Part shown: piece after piece, positions 33,561-42,109 of the stretch
Layout: the number at the start of each line of letters is the position of its first letter
Position numbering within the stretch: position 1 is the first letter of the stretch
Assembly (NCBI GenBank): GCA_030272585.1
Contig: BSYQ01000001.1
Coordinates: 1,674,001-1,738,000, forward strand
Reading direction: 5' to 3'
DNA: 64,000 nucleotides
DNA from: Bryopsis sp. KO-2023
Lineage: Eukaryota; Chlorophyta; Ulvophyceae; Bryopsidales; Bryopsidaceae
Translations under genes and position numbers: made by a program
The notes under the pieces: generated by a model
What the model was told of the DNA's origin: nothing
Databases searched by the model: none
The model's input: the letters and a program-made list of their open reading frames with translations, nothing else

Positions 33561-34138
33561 CTGCCACAACAAAAAACGTTTCACATATCTGTGATCAGAT
33601 ATGTTCAGAAGCAGTCGACCGAAGCGCGATCTATGCCACCACTGCAACAGACTTCCGATCGTGGAACGGAACCCCTACCGTGGAGGAGGTCGAAACAGAC
33701 TCCTCAGAGTGAGGCGTTAGATGTTCCGTTACAGTTGGAGAGTTGGAAGTCTGCGCCACAGACAATTCCCATCTCAGATGCGTTCCGAAACGGGGATTTA
33801 GCTCCAACGAACGACACTTCCCGCGAAAAAGCGTGTGTCCATGCTTCTGGGGTCCGCTCCGGATGTAGAATTTGCGTCCCCCCCCCTCTCTCGGCAAGTG
33901 AAGCCTCTTGCACGATGATACGAGCTCAGAACTCGTGGGATTGTGCATTGGGCTGTAGGGGATATTGCCTTAGACGAGCTGTGAATGAGAAAGAAAAGCT
34001 TGCTTATCAATTCGATTTGGGAACGAGAATGCCTGCATTGGGATGCTAGTGACCTCCTGTAGTGCTTTTTCTGTCAAATCAATGCGCGCGTGTAGGACAA
34101 AGGTATCAATCTTTTGGTCATGTCTGAGTTTGTCCTTC
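33561..34138. other. Region 5' of the hydrolase exons; first exon not resolved
   Basis: The hydrolase start codon must lie here or beyond the retroelement at 34139. Minus-strand frames at 33704-33948 are open but resemble no part of the family. A minus frame at 33970-34138 (motif IDTFVLHARIDLTEKALQEV) looks protein-like and stays open up to the element border. I cannot assign it. Confidence 0.3.
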
Positions 34139-34464
34139 TGTTGGACCGGGTAGAACACAAGTACTGAAAGACAGACATAAGAGCGTCACATCAACAAATT
34201 CACACAACGGACACTCATTTCTAATGAAAGTACTACCACACGATTTGACTCTGAGAGCGATGTCAAATCTGTTGAATCGACTGGTCAGTGCGGGTGAGAG
34301 GCCCATGGCAGTAGGGGATTTACGTTAGAAGTACGAGGTATGAGTCAGTGGAGGAAGTGTGAGAGTTGAGTGAGTCGGGAAGGAAAGTCTGTGAACGGGA
34401 GTTCGGGGTTGTCTTTTTGTTGTAAGACTTTTTTTGCGGAAGGCTCGTTCTTCCAGTAACAACA
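34139..34464 (+). repeat. 5' LTR of the second retroelement
   Basis: 326 bases from TGTTGGACCGGG to CCAGTAACAACA. It matches 40732-41057. Its last base is the A of the gag-pol start codon. Confidence 0.93.
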
Positions 34465-37400
34465 TGGTTTCGGAGCGAACAGGGTGGATCCTGGCCTTTG
34501 GGGGCTTGGCTCTACTAGCCGGTATGTCGCTGCTGTTACAGCGACCACCGACGATATCAGATCAAAATGCGGCGCCGGCAACACCAGCCGGAAGGGCGCC
34601 AGCAACGTATCCCCCATCACCTCCTCCATTCTCTACGCCTCACACGCCCAGAACGTCTCCACACGAGCTCTGGCAGAGGCTGATGTGGTCGATCAGACAT
34701 CGACACTCACATCGTGCCCTACCCTCCCCTTCACCGAACCCCGCTGCTGCGTGGGACACCCTGGAGCTTGTGCAGCTTGCAGACAGGATGCACAAGCTCT
34801 GGGGTGTCTTGCGGGGATCCAACGCCAACCTGGTCGGAGCTGGGATCGCCTCCTCGCTTCTGCTGGGGTACCTCCTGAAGTTCCTCGACAAGGGTTCTGC
34901 ATGGTTACGGCGGCGTAGAACAGAGACGGCGATGAGAAGGGAAGTTTTGGAGCTCGGGAGCGCGGCGCCTGCGGCTTCGGTTTCGACGGAGGGATCAGCC
35001 ACGTTGGACAGACTTCGGCGGCTGCAACAAACGGAGGGGGAGACGGAGTTGGAATTTTTGCAGCGTTATTTCTTGATGTTTTTAAACACTGGACAAGCGG
35101 CGGAGGTGGAAGAGGAGAAAAAAGCGGTCAGGTTACTCGTAGCCCGGTTACCGGGAAGAGTGTTGAGCCGCGTCGTGGTGGAAACAGAGTTCGAAAAACT
35201 GACCTTCAGCGGACTTCGGGAGCTGTTGGATCGAATGAAGAGGAGGACGGAGTACAGGGAAGCAGTGCTCGCGGAAGTGAAGAAGGATGAGGAGGGAAAG
35301 ACAGAAGGGAAAGTGGAGGCTAAAGCAGAACCTAATGCGGGAACGAAAGTTCTGGTGGCGGACCGGCCACCTACTCGGACAGGCGAGACCCCTCTCTGCC
35401 AGTTTTGCGGACGGAAAGGGCACTGGGAAGCGCAGTGCCGGACGAAGAGGAGAGCGCAGGTGGCGAGCGTGAACGACGATGCTTTCGGCGAGCTGCTGGA
35501 GGCAATACAAAACGAGCAGTCGTCGTCGGCGTGCCATTCGGTCGCAGCAGGGACACCCGCTGGAGATACAGTGCGCAAGCAGCTTCGTGTGAAACTCAGG
35601 TTGGAAGGAGAACAGAGAGGAAGTAATCAACTCTTCGAAGCGTTGGTCGACAGTGGAAGTGGATGCTCCATCATGCCGTGGAAGGTTTGTCAAAGACACG
35701 GATGGGGAGTCGCTCCTCCGAAAGGAGTGTTAACGCTGACCGGGTTCAACGGAAGCAAGGAGAACGTGCGAGGGACGGTGACGCTCGACGTCAAAATAGG
35801 ACCGTGGGAGGGAAAAGAAGTGTTTCTGGTTTCGGAAAACACATCCCAGATTATCCTGGGCGTCCCCCTCCTCGCACACCTTTCCCTCACCGTCGACTGC
35901 GCTCGCAACTGCCTCTGGGGCAAGAACGGAACGTCCATCCCTTGCCACGCAGTCATGAAGGTAGGGGAGAAGTCGGGGGAGTTAGAGCGGGGTGTGGTTC
36001 GAGTGCTGCAAGACCCCCTCACGAAAAAAGGACGCAGGATTCGTTTAGTGGGGAAGGATGGGGAGTTTCGGTTACCCCTGGGTTCGTCGTTGGTTCTGGG
36101 ACCCTACGCGATTAAAACGGTTGTTCTTCCTTTTCGAATTACTGGGCCTGGCCTGTTTTCGTTAATGGCCATAGGACAACCCCACAACCTCCTTCACTCT
36201 GTGACGACGAACTCCGACGGAAGAGTTCGACTCACGCTGTATAACGCCCAGTTGGAGGCGAGGATGCTTACTGCAAAACTGTGTTTGGTTAGCTTCAGGG
36301 TGGCTGAGGGAACGCCGGTGGTGATAGAGGAAGGAGGAGCAGAGGAGGAATGTGTCGAACAGGAGGAGGATGGTTTACTGCCCCATGGTTTGGATCTCAG
36401 AGAGAAGGAGGAAGTGGAACCTGAGGAGGAGGGGTGTTTTGGGATTGAAAAGAAGGGAGATGGAGGATGTCAAACAGTTTCTTTTCCACCACAGGAAGTG
36501 GAATCTGAGGAGGGGGGGTGTTCTGGAATAGAAAAACAGGGAGATGGAGGATGTAAAAAGGTTTCTTTTCCACCACCAAAGAATGACTGTGGGTCACTGG
36601 AAGTGTTTGACAGAACCAGTGGTTCAAAGGGCAGTTGGGGCACAATGAAGTCGAATCAGGACTGGGATTCACAAACAGGCCAGCTTGCATCTGTTGAACA
36701 GCAGTTGAGCCCAGAGGGGGACAGTAGAGTACTATCGAATTCTGCCCAAAACAGGGATATACCGACCATCAGTTCAGACTCTGGAGAACAGCATCTCAGT
36801 TCAGGGGATGGGTGTGTGTTACGGAGTTTAACAACACAGAACAGTGAGGCTGTAGCTACTGAGAATCCAACAAACAGTGCAACACTGAGGAAGAGCCAGA
36901 GCACAGCCTCTCTCACAGAACTGGATGTGAGTTCTGCTACGCACTATCCACTCAGGGACAGGATTGAGGGGAAAGACTCTGAGAATGAGGGGAGAACACA
37001 GACATCAAACACAGACTTTGAATGTCAGCCCAATAACTATAATGCTACTGGACAGTTCATCAGTTCAGCTAGGGAGAAGGGAGGAAAGATTTTTGGCTTA
37101 CAAACCAGCAGTTCAGAGGCTGTACATCACTTACCCAAGTCAGATACTCAGGGAAGGGTACAGCAGTCGAAATTCCACACACAGGAGGAGAATGTAGCTT
37201 CTGAGAGTCCTGCAAACAGTGCTACACTGGGGACAAGCCAGGGTACATTCTCCACCCCCCAGCAGGATCAATGGAGGGACTTACCAAGGGGGAGAGAGGG
37301 ACAGACATGTGGGGAAAACCAAGGCACCCAGAGTGTCCTCACACCTAACCGCCTGACTGCACACAGCACTCTGCTGCAAGAAAGCAAAGCTGTAGCTACT

Positions 37401-40400
37401 GAGAGTCCTACAGACAGGGAAACATTGGGACAGAGCCAGAGTACAGTTCAGAGTTCACAAAAGGAAAAAGGGGGCTGCTCACCCAGGGGGGGGGTAGTCG
37501 GGGCAGTGGAACAAACACACAATGAGGGACCGACTGTAACTACTGAGAGTCCCACTAACAGTGACATACTGGGGAAAAACCAGAGTTCAGTCTCTCACCT
37601 TCAAGAGGAAACATTACTCTGCTCACCCAGGGGGGGGGTAGGGGGGACAGTGGAACAGGAGCACCTTGATCTCTGGAAGTACTGGGAAGCCCTCAGAGGG
37701 AAACCACCAGGCAGAAGTTTTAGCGAACACACTACATCCTCTTTATCTCACCTGACGACGATTTGGGAGGAGGTGGCTGACGACCTTCTCGACAACACCA
37801 CAGCAGTAGGGACAGGGGAAAGACTCTGGAACGGACATACTGCTACGGTGCAAACCACTCAGGAACAACCTGCCTGCACGTCGGAAACGCAGTCAGAGAC
37901 GGAGGATACAGGCTCAGTGGAATACTGGCGACGCGAATTTCCGAACGTGATTCGTGACGACCTTAGCAGAGACGCAAAGGCGACTGCTGCTCCTCTTCGG
38001 GTTTGCCACAGGGAGGTGAAATGGCGCGTTCCCTTCCACAGGATTCCGCTGCACAACACGGGGATACGGTACTACGCCACCGACGTCGCGCCTAAGGAGA
38101 TTCGAAAACTGCTTACCTCGTTGCAGGGGCAAGGCGTCATCCGTCCCCTGGGCGTCGGCGAGCGGGCTCTGTTCTCCCCCGTACTTTTCCTAAGGAAGCC
38201 GAATGGAAAGGTCCGTAAGACGGTGGATTTTCGTTTGCTGAACTCGTACTCCGACGCCTGGAAGACGTCCCTGCTCCATGTCCGGGATGTGCTGAAGTCG
38301 ATCCCACCTGAGTGGGACTACTTCACCGTCCTGGATCTGGAGCAGGGCTTCTTCCAGGTGGACGTTTGCGATTCGCTCCAGCCCCTCTTCGCGTTTGAAA
38401 CCGGAGAGGGGGACTACACTTACCTCCGCCTTCCACAGGGATGGAATTGTTCGCCAGGGCTGTTCCACTCCCGCATTCGGAGCTCTATCCACGGATACCC
38501 CGGTCGTAACTTCGTCGACGACCTCATAATCGGCGGAGAAGGCGTCGAAGGCCATGACAGGAACCTGCGACGTGTTCTGACCAGGCTCGACGAAATGGGA
38601 TTACGGATAAACAGGGCAAAGGCGGTCGTCCGACAAAAGGAGGTTACCTACTTGGGGTACACGGTCACGAAGGGGAGCTACGGCCTTCGACGCTACGTCG
38701 ACGACCAAGTGCGTCAGTTGCCAGAAATGCGCGACGTCAGGGACGTCCGTCAATTCGTCGGCATGCTTAATGTCTGCAGGGGAGTTTGCCCGAATTTCCA
38801 TAACATCATTCAACCTCTGCTGGAGCTTCCCAAGGGATCGAATCCGAAACTCATGCAACAGTTGGTGGCAGAAGCATGGAAATCCATACTGACTAATAAT
38901 GTCAAGTTGGGTAATTCAGATTCTGGAGAGTATAATCTGTTTACAGACTGGTCATCCTCTGGGTGGGGGTATGTTCTGTTCAGAGGTACCCCCTCAGAGG
39001 GGTGTATCGTCAGCCTCAACAGTCGAAAGTGTGCGGATAAGGGAGGAGAAAAAGTCAGCTCCTATTTGGGGGAGCTTCAAGCTCTCATATGGGCATTGAA
39101 ATCGGTTTCACAGGTGGTGGCTGGGGGTCAGCTAACCCTGCACACTGATTCGAACTCAGCAGTGCAAAGGATTACGAAGTTAGCACCGAAAGAAGTCGTG
39201 GAGGACATCAGAGTGGTGCGTCTCTTGGCTTGGTTGGCAGAGAACTACCCCTCCCCTGGAAGGTTGAGGGTTCAATTCCTGCCAGGGACATCTAACCCTT
39301 GGGCTGATCTCCTGTCTAGATGGTACAGTAGGCCAACACAAACACAAGGGCAGGTGTGTGCACTTGAACCACAAGAGATGCATATCAGTAAAAACACAAG
39401 CATGGAATCAGGAGGATCCAACAGATCAACAGAACAGGTGCTGGAGCAGGCTGAGGCAGTGGACTCTAAAGAGAGTGATTCAGGAAGGTCTGGCATGTCA
39501 GGAAACACAGAGTTGGGACATGCATATACAGGAGGCTCAAGGGGAGAGGAGTTGGGCAAGATAGCGGAAGGGAAAGAGCTGAGCAGAGATCAGCTGGAAC
39601 GGTTGCACAAGGAGGGACACTGGAGCCCACAAAAATTGCTATGGCTGTGTGCACAACATGGATGGAAGGCTAATAGAGGAGATCTGGAGGAAATTCAGAG
39701 GTACTGCCAGACCTGCCAGAGGGTAGCCCCTAAGAAGGAAAAAGAACTTCTTAGGGGAGCTGGGCATCTAACCCACCCTGGTCAAACAGTGGGCATGGAC
39801 ATCATCGGTCCACTACCCTCTGGTAGGTCTGGCCACAATCATATAGTAGTGGTGGTGGACCACCTCTCTCGTGATTCGATGGTTTGGAAGACAAAGGAGG
39901 TGAAGGGGAAACAGGTCAGAGAGTGTTTAGGTGAGTGGATAGCGACTCATGGATCTCCAGACAACCTATTATGTGATGGAGCTGCCTACTTCCATTCGAA
40001 GGACATGAGAGCATGGTACAAAGACAACCACATTCAGGTTTGGAGGACACCCCCTTATCACCACAGAGCGAATGGAGTGGTGGAAAGGAGGAACAGAGCT
40101 CTGATTTCTAAAATCAGAGTACTGTTGTTGGATCATGGAGGGTATTGGGATGATTGGCTGCAGAAGGCCAACTGGATGGTCTGCAACATGGTGAATAGAA
40201 CCACTGGATGGCCACCATGCAAAGTGTGGACACTATCAAGCAAGGAGTGGGATAGAATTCAACAGAGATTGAAGGAAAGCAGAGAAAAGGTGAATGCACA
40301 GAAAAAATTGTCTGACTGGAATCATTTTCTGGGAGAGGAGGTCCTTTTATATGATTCAGCAAGGGCTGAAAAAAAGGATCAGAAATTTAGTGCAAGTTGG

Positions 40401-40532
40401 AAGGGACCATATAAAATAGTGGAACTGATTTCCCCCAGTCGAGTCAGGATTGAGGAAATCAATGGCAAACTCAGGAGGGGTAGGAAACCTTTCCTAGAAG
40501 TGCACAAATCACAGATCAGGCACTTCTTCTGA
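34464..40532 (+). CDS. Gag-Pol polyprotein of the second retroelement
   Basis: 2022 residues from the ATG at 34464, whose A is the last LTR base. Gag starts with a hydrophobic helix (GWILAFGGLALLAGMSLLLQ, residues about 7-26) and has a second near 130-150 (AGIASSLLLGYLLKF). Then come LDRLRRLQQTEGETELEFLQ, a CCHC knuckle (CQFCGRKGHWEAQC), a protease (ALVDSGSGCSIMPW), and a spacer of about 500 residues with internal repeats. RT follows (PVLFLRKPNGKVRKTVDFRL, LPQGWNCSPGLF, FVDDLIIG), RNase H (LFTDWSSSGWGYVLF, LHTDSNSAV), a zinc module (HKEGHWSPQKL ... CQTCQ) and a DDE integrase (VGMDIIGPLPSGRSGHNH, LLCDGAAYFHSKD, YHHRANGVVERRN). No chromodomain is seen. RT is far from the chromovirus type. Confidence 0.93.
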   Translation: MVSERTGWILAFGGLALLAGMSLLLQRPPTISDQNAAPATPAGRAPATYPPSPPPFSTPHTPRTSPHELWQRLMWSIRHRHSHRALPSPSPNPAAAWDTLELVQLADRMHKLWGVLRGSNANLVGAGIASSLLLGYLLKFLDKGSAWLRRRRTETAMRREVLELGSAAPAASVSTEGSATLDRLRRLQQTEGETELEFLQRYFLMFLNTGQAAEVEEEKKAVRLLVARLPGRVLSRVVVETEFEKLTFSGLRELLDRMKRRTEYREAVLAEVKKDEEGKTEGKVEAKAEPNAGTKVLVADRPPTRTGETPLCQFCGRKGHWEAQCRTKRRAQVASVNDDAFGELLEAIQNEQSSSACHSVAAGTPAGDTVRKQLRVKLRLEGEQRGSNQLFEALVDSGSGCSIMPWKVCQRHGWGVAPPKGVLTLTGFNGSKENVRGTVTLDVKIGPWEGKEVFLVSENTSQIILGVPLLAHLSLTVDCARNCLWGKNGTSIPCHAVMKVGEKSGELERGVVRVLQDPLTKKGRRIRLVGKDGEFRLPLGSSLVLGPYAIKTVVLPFRITGPGLFSLMAIGQPHNLLHSVTTNSDGRVRLTLYNAQLEARMLTAKLCLVSFRVAEGTPVVIEEGGAEEECVEQEEDGLLPHGLDLREKEEVEPEEEGCFGIEKKGDGGCQTVSFPPQEVESEEGGCSGIEKQGDGGCKKVSFPPPKNDCGSLEVFDRTSGSKGSWGTMKSNQDWDSQTGQLASVEQQLSPEGDSRVLSNSAQNRDIPTISSDSGEQHLSSGDGCVLRSLTTQNSEAVATENPTNSATLRKSQSTASLTELDVSSATHYPLRDRIEGKDSENEGRTQTSNTDFECQPNNYNATGQFISSAREKGGKIFGLQTSSSEAVHHLPKSDTQGRVQQSKFHTQEENVASESPANSATLGTSQGTFSTPQQDQWRDLPRGREGQTCGENQGTQSVLTPNRLTAHSTLLQESKAVATESPTDRETLGQSQSTVQSSQKEKGGCSPRGGVVGAVEQTHNEGPTVTTESPTNSDILGKNQSSVSHLQEETLLCSPRGGVGGTVEQEHLDLWKYWEALRGKPPGRSFSEHTTSSLSHLTTIWEEVADDLLDNTTAVGTGERLWNGHTATVQTTQEQPACTSETQSETEDTGSVEYWRREFPNVIRDDLSRDAKATAAPLRVCHREVKWRVPFHRIPLHNTGIRYYATDVAPKEIRKLLTSLQGQGVIRPLGVGERALFSPVLFLRKPNGKVRKTVDFRLLNSYSDAWKTSLLHVRDVLKSIPPEWDYFTVLDLEQGFFQVDVCDSLQPLFAFETGEGDYTYLRLPQGWNCSPGLFHSRIRSSIHGYPGRNFVDDLIIGGEGVEGHDRNLRRVLTRLDEMGLRINRAKAVVRQKEVTYLGYTVTKGSYGLRRYVDDQVRQLPEMRDVRDVRQFVGMLNVCRGVCPNFHNIIQPLLELPKGSNPKLMQQLVAEAWKSILTNNVKLGNSDSGEYNLFTDWSSSGWGYVLFRGTPSEGCIVSLNSRKCADKGGEKVSSYLGELQALIWALKSVSQVVAGGQLTLHTDSNSAVQRITKLAPKEVVEDIRVVRLLAWLAENYPSPGRLRVQFLPGTSNPWADLLSRWYSRPTQTQGQVCALEPQEMHISKNTSMESGGSNRSTEQVLEQAEAVDSKESDSGRSGMSGNTELGHAYTGGSRGEELGKIAEGKELSRDQLERLHKEGHWSPQKLLWLCAQHGWKANRGDLEEIQRYCQTCQRVAPKKEKELLRGAGHLTHPGQTVGMDIIGPLPSGRSGHNHIVVVVDHLSRDSMVWKTKEVKGKQVRECLGEWIATHGSPDNLLCDGAAYFHSKDMRAWYKDNHIQVWRTPPYHHRANGVVERRNRALISKIRVLLLDHGGYWDDWLQKANWMVCNMVNRTTGWPPCKVWTLSSKEWDRIQQRLKESREKVNAQKKLSDWNHFLGEEVLLYDSARAEKKDQKFSASWKGPYKIVELISPSRVRIEEINGKLRRGRKPFLEVHKSQIRHFF
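34465..34476 (+). other. Primer binding site of the second retroelement
   Basis: TGGTTTCGGAGC begins immediately after the LTR and is identical to the site of the chromovirus at 29873-29884. It lies inside the gag-pol reading frame, encoding the first residues after the start codon. Confidence 0.8.
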
Positions 40533-40731
40533 GTAGAATGGTGGTGATGAGAGAATAGGTAGGACCAGAAGACATAGTAAACGGAGGAGAGAAGGTTTCT
40601 TTTACATCCGGTGAGGGATGTTTTTTCTGATGAAACACAGTGTAGGAGAAGGCTACACTGGTGTGGAAGTGAGGATATTAGTTTATTCTACCACGAGTAG
40701 AACTTTTTCGGAGGTTTGAGGCAGTGAAGCG

Positions 40732-41057
40732 TGTTGGACCGGGTAGAACACAAGTACTGAAAGACAGACATAAGAGCGTCACATCAACAAATTCACACAA
40801 CGGACACTCATTTCTAATGAAAGTACTACCACACGATTTGACTCTGAGAGCGATGTCAAATCTGTTGAATCGACTGGTCAGTGCGGGTGAGAGGCCCATG
40901 GCAGTAGGGGATTTACGTTAGAAGTACGAGGTATGAGTCAGTGGAGGAAGTGTGAGAGTTGAGTGAGTCGGGAAGGAAAGTCTGTGAACGGGAGTTCGGG
41001 GTTGTCTTTTTGTTGTAAGACTTTTTTTGCGGAAGGCTCGTTCTTCCAGTAACAACA
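40732..41057 (+). repeat. 3' LTR of the second retroelement
   Basis: 326 bases, same sequence as the 5' LTR as far as inspected, followed by the duplicated cttc. The region just upstream (ggaggtttgaggcagtgaag) is only a weak purine tract. Confidence 0.93.
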
Positions 41058-42109
41058 CTTCCCAATTACAATGTCCCACTAAAACTCAAGCTCTCATCCA
41101 GTTCCGTAACTGTCGCCATTGAATAACGCATACAGTAGTCACTACTGAGTACTGAGTACCCCTCTCCCACCCACGTGGCAGCAAGCAAAAACTCGGCTGG
41201 AGCACCAATTAGATTCCTTGCATTTCTCAACATTGTTGAACCGGATAATGATACTGATTACACTGTTGCCTGAGAAGCCTACCAGCTTGAACCGGAAGAG
41301 ACTCTCGAGTGCTAACTCCTCACGATAGATTCAACTGGTGATTTTGTACGATGTATGATGCGGGAACAGTGAGTCAGGAATTCTGACTCAGAATAGGAGG
41401 ATTCACGATGTCAGGTGGAATCCAGAGAGGGTAGAATCCAGTTTAGCAGATGTTCAGAATCCGAGATAGTAAGCGGGTGATTCAGTTTCTGGAATCGTGG
41501 GAGTGGAATGGTTGTTGTTTCGGTGTTCTTGTCGTTGTAAGAAGTTTTGACGTTAGGTTCTAGTGGAAAAGAGTGCGACAGTGAACGAAAATACAACACG
41601 AGTCACTTTCACATGAACTCGAAGCTGTAGTTGCCACCATTGCTTACTCTGCAATGGTAACTCTATCTGATCAATATTCCAACAATGCTACATTGGAAAT
41701 TGAACTATGGAAAAACTGAATAGAAGCTTCTTTACAACAATGTACAAATCAAACGAGGGGTTCACTTGAATCGTACCTCGTTCCCTATATGCTACAAATT
41801 TTTCATCAAAATCTCCTCTATTCCCAACCCCTTTTTCAACCATCAACTCCCACTCATAGAACATCATATTCCATCTTGCCAGAAACTCTGGATACAAAAT
41901 ATCCCAACTCATTTTGCCCAATCCACCAAAAACTGCATTTTGAAATCCCCTCAATCTCAGCCTCTTGCTCATGAATTATCCTCAAAACCACTCCACAACA
42001 TCGAAAGGACAAAACGCCATTTCCAAGCCCCCCAAAAAGATCAAACACACACAAACACACACACTTGCACACAACCCATGTGACAACCATTGATTCTCTG
42101 GGGAAGCTT
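41058..42109. other. Intergenic DNA with decayed coding-like segments
   Basis: Between the second retroelement and the ACAD8 stop. A plus frame near 41611-41706 reads HELEAVVATIAYSAMVTLSD before a stop, and other short open stretches follow in changing frames. At 41500-41600 the order ttgtaagaagtttt ... ggttct vaguely echoes the end of the 326-base LTR. I read this as degraded retroelement DNA, at low confidence. Confidence 0.35.

Larger units (their letters stand above)
34139..41057 (+). mobile_element. Second LTR retrotransposon, divergent Ty3/gypsy-like, single gag-pol frame
   Basis: 6,919 bases with 326-base LTRs (34139-34464 and 40732-41057) that look identical, beginning TGTTG and ending CAACA. 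A 4-bp duplication, cttc, flanks it (34135-34138 and 41058-41061). The internal part encodes one open polyprotein with protease, reverse transcriptase, RNase H and integrase in Ty3 order. Intact frame and matching LTRs indicate a recent insertion. It lies between the hydrolase and ACAD8 genes. Confidence 0.93.
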
